64,000 nucleotides of DNA from positions 1 to 64,000 of the forward strand of contig CAZTOZ010000071.1 of assembly GCA_964614535.1 (NCBI GenBank). Direction: 5' to 3'. Below are positions 52,459 through 62,170 of the stretch, piece after piece. The DNA is from JALSHZ01 sp964614535 (GTDB lineage: Bacteria > Pseudomonadota > Gammaproteobacteria > UWMA-0217). A program made the position numbers and the translations under genes. Position 1 is the first letter of the stretch; each line of letters begins with the position of its first letter. The notes below the pieces were generated by a model. It searched no databases and had not been told where the DNA came from. It saw only the letters and a program-made list of their open reading frames with translations.

Positions 52459-52694
52459 CGCTCCCTCCCGTTCCGTCGTCTGTCACCATCCGTTCCGAAC
52501 ACCACCGGCCGACTCGTCGCCCTCGGACGAATCCCCTGGGGCCGGGTACGGACCACCGCTTTCTCGCACAATCGGCTGCCGACCACAACCATCGGTGATC
52601 TGGCCAATCCCGTCGGGCGAACGATTCGACGCCGTTGCCACCACATGCCGAAGGTCACGGACCGCCGCGCCGGGGGGACACCTCAGGATGGATT

Positions 52695-53525
52695 TCACCG
52701 CTGCCCGCCCAGCAGTTCGAGGATCGCCTCGTTCCATCCCGCCGGCCCCGGCAGCCGGGTCCACAAGATTCTGTCGGCCTGCGGCGCAATCGGATCGGAG
52801 TCGGGATTGGCGACGACCACGGCAACATCGGCGGCTTCGAGCATCTGCAGATCGTTCGGCCCGTCGCCAAGAGCGATCGACGTCAGCGCCCGGCCCCGTC
52901 TCTCCTCCAGCAAGTGGTGCAGCCACCGCATCGCATCGGCCTTGCTGGTGTCTCCCATCACATGAAAGAAGCGCCCGCCCTTGACCAACGTCAGCCCATG
53001 GTCCGCCAACGCCCGGCGAAAGGCCGACAGCGCCGCCTCGCTGCCCCGCCAGACGATCGGCTCCGACGCCTCCCGCTGGCCCGCGCGGCGGGCATCGTCG
53101 GGCGGCAGGCCGGTACGGGCCGCCAATGTCGCCACGTCCCAATCGGAGAAGCCCTCGAAGCGAAAGGACGAATCCGCGCGCAGGGTCGCCAGCAGCGCCA
53201 CGATGCCGGCATGGTCGGCGCCGAAACGACGAATACGGTAGCCGTCCCGCTCACGGTCGCCGGGGACGCCGATGTCGTACGCCCGCGGCCAGGCCACGAA
53301 CGCACCATTCTCACCGATCACCGGGTGATCGAGCCCCAGACGGTCGGCCAGCATCACCAGTTCGGGGAAGGTCTTGCTCGACGTCAGCACCACCGGCACG
53401 CCACCACGGCGCAACTCGTCGAGGGCCGGCCGCGCGGCCGCGTAGGAGTAGTCGTGATGGTCGAGCAGAGTGCCGTCGAGATCGGTATAGACGACGATTT
53501 CCTCCGCGGGCAGCGGAAACCTCAT
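52695..53525 (-). CDS. HAD phosphatase, mannosyl/glucosyl-3-phosphoglycerate phosphatase family
   Basis: HAD-superfamily Cof/MpgP-type phosphatase, 276 aa from the ATG at 53525. A GTG three codons upstream is possible. Motif I is VVYTDLDGTLLDHHDYS, motif II is VLTSSKTFPELV with IGENGAFV following, and motif IV is IALGDGPNDLQMLEAADVAVVV. The cap region (FRFEGFSDWDVATLAARTG) is of the MpgP/YedP type. Paired with gpgS, it should dephosphorylate glucosyl-3-phosphoglycerate. It starts about 14 bases after the nitrilase stop. The 236-base gap to gpgS shows nothing recognisable. Confidence 0.82.
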   Translation of the reverse strand: MRFPLPAEEIVVYTDLDGTLLDHHDYSYAAARPALDELRRGGVPVVLTSSKTFPELVMLADRLGLDHPVIGENGAFVAWPRAYDIGVPGDRERDGYRIRRFGADHAGIVALLATLRADSSFRFEGFSDWDVATLAARTGLPPDDARRAGQREASEPIVWRGSEAALSAFRRALADHGLTLVKGGRFFHVMGDTSKADAMRWLHHLLEERRGRALTSIALGDGPNDLQMLEAADVAVVVANPDSDPIAPQADRILWTRLPGPAGWNEAILELLGGQR

Positions 53526-53539
53526 CGCCGTCACCCCGG

Positions 53540-54367
53540 TCAGCCCGCCACGGCGCGCAGGCGGCGATGCTGCAACACCGGAAAGCTGCGGCGGACGCGG
53601 CGCAGGCAGTCGAGACTGATCTCTCCGATCACGGCACCGGGCTTGTGGTCGTCGGCCTCGTCGATGACCGCCCCCCAGGGATCGACGATCATGCTGTGGC
53701 CGTAGGTGGTGCGGCCATTGACGTGATAACCGCCCTGCCCGGCGGCAACGACGTAGCAGAGGTTTTCGATGGCGCGGGCCCGCACGAGCACGTCCCAGTG
53801 GGCCTTGCCGGTGAGGTCGGTGAACGCGGCCGGGACGAGGATGATCTCGGCCCCCTTGTCCACCAGTTCACGAAAGAGTTCGGGAAAACGCAGATCGTAG
53901 CAAACCGTCATGCCGATGACGCCAAACGGCGTATCGACGACCACGGTCCGCTCGCCCGGCCAGATGGTCTCCGATTCGTTGTACTGCTCATCCACGTCGG
54001 GCAACGCGACATCGAAGAGGTGGATCTTGTCGTAGCGGGCGATCTGCCGCCCCTGATCGTCATAGACGAGGCTGGCGGCATAGACCTTGCCCGGCACCGG
54101 GCTTTCGATCGGCACCGTGCCCCCGCAGAGCCACACCCCGTACTTGCGGGCATTCTCGGCGAGAAACTCCTGTATCGGGCCACCACCGGCGGACTCGGCC
54201 ACTTCGAGCTTGTCCTGCTCGGTGACGCCCATCAGGGCAAAGTTCTCCGGCAGCACGATGAACCGCGCGCCGCGCCCCGCCGCCTCGGCAATGAGCTTGC
54301 CCGCCAGCAGCAGATTGGCGGTGACCTGCGGCCCGGAGGCCATCTGTATTGCGGCAAAGATACTCAA
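53540..54367 (-). CDS. Nitrilase/carbon-nitrogen hydrolase family protein
   Basis: Amidase of the nitrilase superfamily (Nit1/YbeM-like), 275 aa. The catalytic triad is present: Glu in FIVLPENFALMG (about residue 41), Lys in YDKIHLFDV and Cys in VCYDLRFPELFREL. The start is a TTG (54367) with GGA 8 bases upstream; no in-frame ATG is near. Nit-type enzymes often repair deaminated glutathione, a reasonable guess here. The gene lies between yhdP and the gpg genes on the same strand. Confidence 0.87.
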   Translation of the reverse strand: MSIFAAIQMASGPQVTANLLLAGKLIAEAAGRGARFIVLPENFALMGVTEQDKLEVAESAGGGPIQEFLAENARKYGVWLCGGTVPIESPVPGKVYAASLVYDDQGRQIARYDKIHLFDVALPDVDEQYNESETIWPGERTVVVDTPFGVIGMTVCYDLRFPELFRELVDKGAEIILVPAAFTDLTGKAHWDVLVRARAIENLCYVVAAGQGGYHVNGRTTYGHSMIVDPWGAVIDEADDHKPGAVIGEISLDCLRRVRRSFPVLQHRRLRAVAG

Positions 54368-54523
54368 CGCACTATTCCATTCGTCATGATGTCCCCCTCG
54401 CGCCGGCCCACCCGGAGCCGATGCGGGCCGACGAGCTGCAACCTAACAACATTATCGGCGAAAAACCAACGGCCTACAGCCAAATTGTGTCGTCGGGCCG
54501 GCCTTTTCACACAAACCGTGGCC

Positions 54524-57500
54524 TCATTCCATCACATCGAAAACCGCCGCCCCGTCGTTTTCGTCCGCCAATGGCTGCAATGGCTCGATCTTCGGCTGAT
54601 CCCAGCTGCCGGTGACGGTGTAGTCGAGGGCGATCGTCTTGTTCACGTCGATGCCCATGCCCGCGGCCAGCTTGTCGAGCATGAAGACGACGACCCCCGC
54701 CTGCGGCCCGGCGATCAGCCCGGCCGCCAGCGGCGCCGACGACGACAGCTTCGGTACCACCTGCAACGTCAGGTCGTAGCGGCGCCCGATCAGATCGGTG
54801 CTTCCGCGCATGGCGAAACTGGCGACCGGACCGTCGATCAGCAGATCGTCCGTCTCCAGCACACCGTTCTCGACATGGGCCGAGCCCTGGAGCTTCTCGT
54901 AGTAGAACCCCTCTTTCTCCATGTCCTTGAAATTGAGGGCGAGCCGGCGCGGCAGGTAGTCGAGGCTCAACAACCCGATCAGGCGCCCCAACCCCGGCTC
55001 GATCTTGCGCAACCAGCCATCGCGCAGATCGACCCGAAGATCGGCCCGCAACGTCTCCAGCGCGTATCGGGCGGGCGATCCCGGCCATGAAACCTCGCCG
55101 GCGAGGGAACCGCTGCCGCTGCCGAGACTTTCACCGAAACCGAAGGTTTCGAGGATCTGTCCCACATCGTTGCCACGGGCGACGAAATCGAAGCGGCTGG
55201 ACTCTTCGGTGGCGGTCTTGCGCCACAAGCCGCTGGCCTCGACATCGAGATGATCGGTGGCCAGCGCAATGTCGGTCAACGCCATGCCGTCGCGTCGCGG
55301 TTCGCTACGCAGACGGAAATCGTGAAAACGGTGGTCGCCCCAGCGCAGCAGCGCGGCCTGTAGATCGAGCGGCGGCAGCGTTCGTGGATCGAACGCCCGT
55401 GCCGCCGCGGCACCACCCGGCTCGAGCTCGAGCCGTTGCAGCGCGGCCTCGACCGGCGCCCGCCCCAGCGGCAGCGGCACCACCACCTCCCCGGCCACGG
55501 CCGGCGCATCGATCTTTGCTGTCCACCGCCCATCCGCGCGCCGGGCACGCAACCCGACATCGGAAAACCGCTTGCCGGCCACCCGCAGCCGGTCGATGCG
55601 GACATCGATGTCATCGACCTGGGACAACGGATTCTTGTTCGCGTCATCGTCGCGTGGAGGGAATCGCGCCACGACATCGGCCCAGGCCGCCACATCCACC
55701 ACCGGCCAGGTTCCCCGCACACGGATGCCCGCCGCCGGCAGCTCACCCGCCTCGCCGCGCAGCGCCACCGCCGCCCGGGCGACAGTGAGCATCGGCCGGG
55801 TCTGCATCTGCGCCCGCAGATCGAACAGCCCGGGCACCCGCACCCGCAGCCGCGGCGGGCTGGAGAAGCGCCAGGTCACCGCCAGCTCGCGTTTCGGGGT
55901 GGCCGCCTTGCCGAGCGGCGCTGGCAGGTCGATCGCAACGCCATCCAGTTCCGAACGCACCGTCAGCCACGGTGCGCGCTTTGCTTCGCCGGGCCGGCGG
56001 CGTGGAAGGTTCAACACGCCATGCCAGACGGCCACGCCATCGCTCACCGCCTCGATGAGATCACGCTGCCGCGGCAGCAGATCGGCCGGATCCCAGGCCC
56101 CTTCCACCGCCACCCGCACCGTGCCATCGTCACCGGTCGTCACCGTGGCCGTCACCGGCGCGTTGCGAAGAACGCCCCGCAACGACTCGGAGGAAAAGCG
56201 GTCATCGACGAAATGGAGGCGACCTTCCAGTTCGGCGACGCGCAGCGGCTGGGCGGGAATGGCCGCCTCACAGCGTTGCAGGTCGATGGTGCCGCTGACC
56301 CGACGCCGCTTTTTCAGCTTTTTCGACAGCGTCATCAACAGATCGAGATCGAGCGCCACCGGGCCGGCCGACGTCACCCCGTCGAGAAAATCACCGAGAT
56401 TGCGATTGAGCGGACTGTGTTGGACAAACCGCAGCGCCTGCGGCAACTCGCCCTTCGCCCGCCCTTTCACCGTCAACCGGGCGCGGAACATATCGGCGAT
56501 TTCCACGTCGGCCCGTTCGATCCGCGCACCCATCACCCCGCCACGGTCGACGCGGGCCGTCATTCGCGCATTGTCGAACCGGACGATCCCGTCAAGATCC
56601 GACAACGCCGGCCAGTCGGGATGGTAGTCGAGCGTTGCATCACGCACGTCCATCGTCACCTGCAGAGCCGCCTCGCCACGCTGGAAGGCCGCCTTGCGCA
56701 ACGGGCCGCTGTAATTCATCCGGATATTCTCGGCGACCCCCTCGTCGAAGGCGCGGCGCAGCCATGTTCCGGTTTTCGGCGGCAGCACGCCGTAGGGCAG
56801 ATAGTGGGAGAGGCGGCCCAGCGGGAACGACGGCGCGATCAACTCCATCGTCAACGCCGGGTAGGCCTCCCCATCGCCGAGTTCCAGCGTGGCGCCGCCC
56901 CGGGCGACGATATCGGCATTGGCCAGAATGAAGTGTTCCATCGCCACCGCCCAGATCCCGTCCTTCTTCTCCCAGTTCAGCTCGGCGTGGACGCCGCGGG
57001 CGTCGATCACCGTCTCGAACAGGCGGGGGTAGTCCAGCTCGAAGCCGGTGCTGTCGATTTTGGCAACCCCCTGGGTCGCCGTCGCCACCACATCCCCGGA
57101 GATGTGGGCGACCCCGGGAACACGCCCCGTCTCACCCCAGGCCAGATCGTCGAAGCGCGCCTTGAACGCAAACTTCTCCAGCGAGTCGAAGCGGCGCGGC
57201 AGGGAGAAGTCGAGATCGCGCAACTCCCCTGCCGGATGCAGGCGCCGCAGCCATGCCAACTGCCGGTCGCTCAATCCCGGCATGAGCGTGGCGATGGTGC
57301 GCACACTCTCGATGTCGACATAATCGACGACACCGAAATAGGCGCCCACCTCGTCGTCCCACGCCAGGCTGAAACCCCCTTCGGGCCAGTGCTTCTGCGG
57401 TGTGATGACACGCAGACGGTCCATGTCGATCCGCCAGCTGCGAAAATCGCCGGACAGCCGCAGATCGGCGGTCAACGCATCGATGAAACCGAAACGCGCA

Positions 57501-58390
57501 GCACCGTCCCCATCGGCGGCGGGCGTCGCATCGACACGGACGTCGTGCAGGCCGACGTGGCCCTGCATGTCGAAACCACGGTCACGAAAGCTGCTGCCCC
57601 AGAGCTTCAGATCGAGTGTCCCGGCGCCGGCGTGGGAGAGCACCCCTTCACGCAGATAGGGGACGCCGGCGAGATTGATTTCCGTGCCTTCGACGAAGAA
57701 ATGGCTGTTCCACTGTCGCGGCGACGCCAACGGCCCCTCCGCCACGAGCTGTAGCTCGACGCGATCCCCCAGCGATCGCGGCGGCGCGATCTTCGCCTTC
57801 AGCGCCAACGCCTCCCCGCCGACGTAGAGGTCGAGATCGACGGCGGTGAAACGGTAGTTGCGGCCGGCGATGCGGTCCTCCCATTCGATCAGAATGTCGC
57901 TGAGCTTGAGCGTCATGCCAGCGACACGGTCGAGCATTTTTTCCAGTGACGGTCTCTGCGTCCTCTGCCCGCCGGAAAATCCCTGCACCGAGATTTTCCG
58001 GTCCTCGCCCCGGATCACCTTGAAATGGCTGCCGGCCAGCTCGATCACATCGGCTTCGAGGCGGCGTCGCAGCAGTGTCTTCCAGGGATTGAAGCGGATA
58101 CCCATCCGCGCGAAATGGAGAATCGGCTCTCCGCTGTCGGGATCGTCGATCTCGACATCGCGGAAGATCACCAGCGGCTTGAGCTTGAAGCCGTCCCAGC
58201 GTGCATCGATATAACCGATCTTCAGCGGATGACGAATGACCGTGGAGATTTTTTCGGCGATGACGTCGCGGTAGTCGTTGGCCAGCGGCATCGCCAGCGT
58301 CACCAGCACCACCAGCAGGGCCAACAGCAACAGCAGCACGACGAGCTGTCGCAGCCCGTGTCGGACCCCGGCTTTCAGCACTACGCGCAT
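54524..58390 (-). CDS. yhdP: YhdP family AsmA-like phospholipid-transport protein
   Basis: Giant envelope-spanning protein of 1288 aa, close to E. coli YhdP. One N-terminal membrane helix (about residues 17-36, LLLLLALLVVLVTLAMPLA) is followed by a very long beta-groove. In the AsmA-like family this bridges inner and outer membrane for lipid transport. The DUF3971/AsmA_2 region includes FFVEGTEINLAGVPYL and LQLVAEGPLASPRQWNSHFF. The C-terminal part contains YDLTLQVVPKLSSSAPLAAGLIAGPQAG and ends near ALDYTVTGSWDQPKIEPL, as in E. coli. It follows rng after 113 bases, keeping the maf-rng-yhdP order. Confidence 0.93.
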   Translation of the reverse strand: MRVVLKAGVRHGLRQLVVLLLLLALLVVLVTLAMPLANDYRDVIAEKISTVIRHPLKIGYIDARWDGFKLKPLVIFRDVEIDDPDSGEPILHFARMGIRFNPWKTLLRRRLEADVIELAGSHFKVIRGEDRKISVQGFSGGQRTQRPSLEKMLDRVAGMTLKLSDILIEWEDRIAGRNYRFTAVDLDLYVGGEALALKAKIAPPRSLGDRVELQLVAEGPLASPRQWNSHFFVEGTEINLAGVPYLREGVLSHAGAGTLDLKLWGSSFRDRGFDMQGHVGLHDVRVDATPAADGDGAARFGFIDALTADLRLSGDFRSWRIDMDRLRVITPQKHWPEGGFSLAWDDEVGAYFGVVDYVDIESVRTIATLMPGLSDRQLAWLRRLHPAGELRDLDFSLPRRFDSLEKFAFKARFDDLAWGETGRVPGVAHISGDVVATATQGVAKIDSTGFELDYPRLFETVIDARGVHAELNWEKKDGIWAVAMEHFILANADIVARGGATLELGDGEAYPALTMELIAPSFPLGRLSHYLPYGVLPPKTGTWLRRAFDEGVAENIRMNYSGPLRKAAFQRGEAALQVTMDVRDATLDYHPDWPALSDLDGIVRFDNARMTARVDRGGVMGARIERADVEIADMFRARLTVKGRAKGELPQALRFVQHSPLNRNLGDFLDGVTSAGPVALDLDLLMTLSKKLKKRRRVSGTIDLQRCEAAIPAQPLRVAELEGRLHFVDDRFSSESLRGVLRNAPVTATVTTGDDGTVRVAVEGAWDPADLLPRQRDLIEAVSDGVAVWHGVLNLPRRRPGEAKRAPWLTVRSELDGVAIDLPAPLGKAATPKRELAVTWRFSSPPRLRVRVPGLFDLRAQMQTRPMLTVARAAVALRGEAGELPAAGIRVRGTWPVVDVAAWADVVARFPPRDDDANKNPLSQVDDIDVRIDRLRVAGKRFSDVGLRARRADGRWTAKIDAPAVAGEVVVPLPLGRAPVEAALQRLELEPGGAAAARAFDPRTLPPLDLQAALLRWGDHRFHDFRLRSEPRRDGMALTDIALATDHLDVEASGLWRKTATEESSRFDFVARGNDVGQILETFGFGESLGSGSGSLAGEVSWPGSPARYALETLRADLRVDLRDGWLRKIEPGLGRLIGLLSLDYLPRRLALNFKDMEKEGFYYEKLQGSAHVENGVLETDDLLIDGPVASFAMRGSTDLIGRRYDLTLQVVPKLSSSAPLAAGLIAGPQAGVVVFMLDKLAAGMGIDVNKTIALDYTVTGSWDQPKIEPLQPLADENDGAAVFDVME

Positions 58391-58503
58391 CTACTGGAGA
58401 ACGCCCCTGAAAACAGCGATTTCTTCGTCATCGCCGCGCATCCCCCGGCACGGCGGAGGCCAGGCCGTGGCGGAAGGCGTGTATCGTTGACGCTGCCTGT
58501 CGG

Positions 58504-59973
58504 TCATAGCGGGACGACATCGAACTGGTCCTGGATATACTGGCTCTCGACGTTGTACTTGATGGGAATGTTGATGAACTCCTGCAGCTCGGCCAGGCTC
58601 GACGACTCCTCGTCCAGCAGCAGATCGACGATCTCCTGCGAGGCCAGCACCAGCAGCTCCCGGGCATCGTATTGGCGCGACTCACGCAGAATCTCCCGGA
58701 ACAGGTCGTAACAGGCCGACTCGGCGGTCTTCATATAGCCCTTTCCCTTGCAGTAGGGGCAGGGCTCGCAGAGCACATGCTCCAGGCTTTCGCGGGTGCG
58801 CTTGCGCGTCATCTCCACCAGCCCCAGCGGGGAGACGTCGCAGATCTGACTGCGGGCGTGATCGCGGTCCATCGCCTTCTCCAGCGCACGCAACACCTGA
58901 CGGCGGTGCTCCGGCTCGGCCATGTCGATGAAATCGATGATGATGATGCCACCGAGGTTGCGCAGCCGCAGCTGCCGGGCAATGGCCTGGGCCGCTTCGA
59001 GATTGGTCTTGTAGATGGTCTCCTCGAGATTGCGCGAACCGACGAAGCCCCCGGTGTTGACGTCGATGGTGGTCATCGACTCGGTCTGGTCGAAGATCAG
59101 ATACCCGCCAGACTTGAGCATCACTTTGCGTTCCAGCGCCTTGAGGATCTCGTCCTCGATGTTGTACATCTCGAAGATCGGGCGCTCGCCATTGTAGACC
59201 TCGACCCGGTCGGCCATCTCCGGCACATAGGACTCGGCAAACTCCAGCAGATCCTTGTGGGTGGAGTGGGAGTCGATCAACACCTTGTCGCAATCCTCAC
59301 CCACCATGTCGCGCAGCGTCCGCTTGACCAGCGGCAGATCGTAATAGACGCAGGTACCCGCCTTGGCCGCCTTTTCACGCTCCATGATCTTGACCCAGAC
59401 CCGTTGCAGGAACGCCATGTCCTGATGCAGGTCGGCGGCACTCACCCCTTCGGCCGCGGTGCGGATGATGTACCCCATCCGGGACTCGCCCCGTTCCTGC
59501 ATCACCAGCTCGCGCAGGCGCTCACGCTCCTCCACGTCCTCGATGCGGGTGGAGACACCGATGGAGTCGCTGTAGGGCATCAGCACCAGATAGCGTGACG
59601 GAATGGTGATCTGCGTGGTCAGCCGCGCGCCCTTGGTGCCGAGCGGATCCTTCACCACCTGCACCAGCACCTTCTGCCCCTCGTGCAGCATGCTGGAGAT
59701 CGATGGCGGCGTCGTCGGCTCGACCCCGCTGGCATTCGGCGGTGTCTTTTCGATGACATCGGAGACGTGGAGAAAGGCCGCCTTCTCCAGCCCGATGTCG
59801 ACGAAGGCCGCTTCCATCCCCGGCAGTACCCGGCAGACCTTGCCCTTGAAGACATTGCCCACCAGCCCCGACTTACGGGTACGCTCGATGGCCACCTCCT
59901 GCAACACGCCATTCTCGACGAAGGCGACGCGGGTCTCCTGGGGTGTGACGTTGACGAGGACTTCTGTGCTCAT
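58504..59973 (-). CDS. rng: Ribonuclease G
   Basis: Endoribonuclease processing 16S rRNA 5' ends and mRNA, 489 aa from the ATG at 59973, exactly the E. coli length. The S1-like domain starts VGNVFKGKVCRVLPGMEAAFVDIG. The catalytic region has FDQTESMTTIDVNTGGFVG and IIIIDFIDM, carrying the two Mg aspartates. The Zn-link cysteine motif is CEPCPYCKGKG, near residue 405. The absence of a long C-terminal scaffold excludes RNase E. It lies 50 bases after maf and is followed by yhdP. Confidence 0.96.
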   Translation of the reverse strand: MSTEVLVNVTPQETRVAFVENGVLQEVAIERTRKSGLVGNVFKGKVCRVLPGMEAAFVDIGLEKAAFLHVSDVIEKTPPNASGVEPTTPPSISSMLHEGQKVLVQVVKDPLGTKGARLTTQITIPSRYLVLMPYSDSIGVSTRIEDVEERERLRELVMQERGESRMGYIIRTAAEGVSAADLHQDMAFLQRVWVKIMEREKAAKAGTCVYYDLPLVKRTLRDMVGEDCDKVLIDSHSTHKDLLEFAESYVPEMADRVEVYNGERPIFEMYNIEDEILKALERKVMLKSGGYLIFDQTESMTTIDVNTGGFVGSRNLEETIYKTNLEAAQAIARQLRLRNLGGIIIIDFIDMAEPEHRRQVLRALEKAMDRDHARSQICDVSPLGLVEMTRKRTRESLEHVLCEPCPYCKGKGYMKTAESACYDLFREILRESRQYDARELLVLASQEIVDLLLDEESSSLAELQEFINIPIKYNVESQYIQDQFDVVPL

Positions 59974-60023
59974 GGCCAAGGCTTCATTCCGGTGGGCAGC
60001 AGATTATCGCAGAAGCGGCGCCG

Positions 60024-60596
60024 CTACGCCGCCGACAACACCGGCACGTCGAAAGCGGCGAGCAGCTCCGCGGTCTCGAACAGCGGCAGGCCCATGATGC
60101 CGCTGTAGCTGCCGCCGATCGACTCGACGAACACCGCCGCCAGCCCCTGAATACCATAACCGCCAGCCTTGTCGGCGGGCTCGCCGCTGCGCCAGTAGCG
60201 ATGGATCTCGTCGTCGCCGAGCGGGCGGAAACGCACCGTCGAGGCCGACAGCCGTGTCTCTACCCGCGGGCCCCGCTGCACGGCAACGCCCGAGAGAACG
60301 CGGTGCGTCCGCCCGGAAAGCCGCCGCATCATCGCCACGAAGTCCGCCTCGTCGGCCGGTTTGCCAAGTATCCGCCCATCGGCCACGACGGCGGTGTCGG
60401 CGGCGATCACGATCTCGGGCCGTTGCCGCGCGATCGCGGCTGCCTTCTCCCGCGCCATCCGCCGGACATACACTTCGGGCGATTCCCCGGTACGCACCGA
60501 CTCGTCGATATCGGCCGGCACCACCACCGGCTCGATGCCGATCTGTCGCAACAGCTCGACACGACGTGGCGACTGGGAGGCGAGTACGATGGTCAT
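60024..60596 (-). CDS. maf: Maf family nucleotide pyrophosphatase
   Basis: House-cleaning nucleoside-triphosphate pyrophosphatase of the Maf family (YhdE position), 190 aa from the ATG at 60596 (MTIVLASQSPRRVELLRQIG). SQSPRR is the signature. VIAADTAVVADGRILGKP holds the catalytic Asp. RTHRVLSGVAV and GGYGIQGLAAVFVESIGGSYSGIMGLPL complete the fold. YhdE-type enzymes act on dTTP and UTP. A longer in-frame reading adds non-conserved residues. It is divergent from pip. Confidence 0.94.
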   Translation of the reverse strand: MTIVLASQSPRRVELLRQIGIEPVVVPADIDESVRTGESPEVYVRRMAREKAAAIARQRPEIVIAADTAVVADGRILGKPADEADFVAMMRRLSGRTHRVLSGVAVQRGPRVETRLSASTVRFRPLGDDEIHRYWRSGEPADKAGGYGIQGLAAVFVESIGGSYSGIMGLPLFETAELLAAFDVPVLSAA

Positions 60597-60728
60597 GTTC
60601 GGACAACCCCTGGGAAACGACAAGGGCGCATCATACCCAAATCCGGCCGAACGGCGGATGAACACGCGCCTTGACCTGCCCGGCTTTCTCTGGTCAATTT
60701 GCGGACCAGCCCCACAACCACCGTCCCG

Positions 60729-61658
60729 ATGTATCCAAAGATCCTGCCCTTCTCCAGCGAACACCTCGACGTCGGAGACGGCCATTCACTCTACGTCGAG
60801 CAGACCGGTACGCCGGGCAAGCTGCCGGTGGTGGTGCTGCACGGCGGGCCGGGGGCCGGCAGCACACCGCTGCTCCGCCGGTTCTTCAATCCCGAGGCGT
60901 ACCACATCGTCGTCTTCGACCAGCGGGGGGCCGGTCAGTCACGCCCCGCGGCCTCGCTGGAAGCCAACACCACGGCCCATCTGCTGGCCGACCTGGAGAA
61001 AATCCGCCAGCATCTCGATATCGATCGCTGGGTGGTCTTCGGCGGCTCCTGGGGCTCCAGCCTCGCCCTGCTCTACGCCCAGGCCCACCCCGAGCGGGTG
61101 CTGGCGCTGGTGCTGCGCGGCATCTTTCTCTGCCGTCCGCAAGACATCGCCTGGTTCTACCAGCACGGCACCGGCCGCCTCTTTCCCGATTACTGGGCCG
61201 ACTTTCTCGCGCCCATTCCCGAGGCCGAGCGCGACGACCTGATCGCCGCCTACCACAGACGGCTCACCGGCGACGACGAGATCGCCCGGATGCGTGCCGC
61301 GATGGCCTGGACGCAGTGGGAGATGCGTACCTCGGTACTGCAATACAGCAGCACCGGTGACGACCTGCACCACGCGCTGAACATGGCGCGGATCGAATGT
61401 CACTACTTCATCAACGACTGCTTTCTGCGGCCCAACCAGATTCTCGACGAAGCCCACCGCCTGGAGGGGATCCCGGGTTACATCGTCCACGGCCGCTACG
61501 ACGTCATCTGCCCGCTCGACCAGGCCTGGCGGCTACACCAGGCCTGGCCGTCGTCCCAGCTCACCGTCGTCCCCACCGCGGGCCACTCGGCCACGGAAGC
61601 CGGCATCGGCAAGGCGCTGGTCCGCATCACCGACCGGCTCGTCGGCACGCTGCGATGA
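60729..61658 (+). CDS. pip: Proline iminopeptidase
   Basis: Alpha/beta-hydrolase (S33) removing N-terminal proline from peptides, 309 aa from the ATG at 60729 (MYPKILPFSSEHLDVGDGHS). A TTG ten codons upstream is a weaker alternative. The oxyanion motif is LHGGPGAGSTP and the nucleophile elbow is VFGGSWGSSLALLYA (Ser near residue 107). FDQRGAGQSRP is family-specific. The late Asp (GRYDVICPLDQAWRL) and His (TAGHSATE) complete the triad. The stop overlaps the dtd ATG. Confidence 0.94.
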   Translation: MYPKILPFSSEHLDVGDGHSLYVEQTGTPGKLPVVVLHGGPGAGSTPLLRRFFNPEAYHIVVFDQRGAGQSRPAASLEANTTAHLLADLEKIRQHLDIDRWVVFGGSWGSSLALLYAQAHPERVLALVLRGIFLCRPQDIAWFYQHGTGRLFPDYWADFLAPIPEAERDDLIAAYHRRLTGDDEIARMRAAMAWTQWEMRTSVLQYSSTGDDLHHALNMARIECHYFINDCFLRPNQILDEAHRLEGIPGYIVHGRYDVICPLDQAWRLHQAWPSSQLTVVPTAGHSATEAGIGKALVRITDRLVGTLR

Positions 61659-62092
61659 TCGGGTTGCTGCAGCGGGTCCGCGAGGCGCGGGTGGTGATCG
61701 ATGGCGAGACCGTCGGCGAGATCGGCAGCGGGCTGCTGGTGCTGCTGGGGGTGGAGAAAGGCGACGACGAAGCCCGCGCCGACCGGCTGCTGGAACGCAT
61801 CCTCGGCTATCGCATCTTCGCCGACACGCGGGGACGGATGAATCTGTCGCTCGCCGACACCAACGGCGGCCTGCTGCTGGTGCCGCAGTTCACGCTCGCT
61901 GCCGACACCCGCAAGGGACGCCGCCCCAGCTTCGACCCGGCCGCCCCACCGGCGCTCGGAGAGGCGCTGTTCGACTACACGCTGGCGCGGGCCCGCCACC
62001 TGCATGGACAGGTCGAGAGCGGTCGCTTCGGCGCCGACATGCAGGTGCATCTGGTCAACGACGGGCCGGCGACCTTCTGGTTGCAGCAGTAG
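61655..62092 (+). CDS. dtd: D-aminoacyl-tRNA deacylase
   Basis: Proofreading enzyme that cleaves D-amino acids (and Gly mischarged on tRNA-Ala) from tRNA, 145 aa like E. coli Dtd. It starts MIGLLQRVREARVVIDGE. The chirality-checking Gly-cisPro motif is NDGPATFWLQ near the end. The other active-site motif reads LLLVPQFTLAADTRKG, where the usual SQFTL Ser is Pro. The ATG overlaps the pip stop (ATGA), so the two are co-translated. Confidence 0.95.
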   Translation: MIGLLQRVREARVVIDGETVGEIGSGLLVLLGVEKGDDEARADRLLERILGYRIFADTRGRMNLSLADTNGGLLLVPQFTLAADTRKGRRPSFDPAAPPALGEALFDYTLARARHLHGQVESGRFGADMQVHLVNDGPATFWLQQ

Positions 62093-62170
62093 CCAAAGGG
62101 CTGGCATACCGCCCGACGCCGCCGCGCCCGCTATGGTTGCCCCCCCGATTCTCTGGCATCATACCGCCCC

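Noticed and set aside
53126..57754. Long plus-strand open frames opposite the nitrilase and yhdP genes
   Set aside because: Arg/Pro/Ala/His-rich composition with no domains. The opposite strand encodes recognisable proteins with motifs in order.
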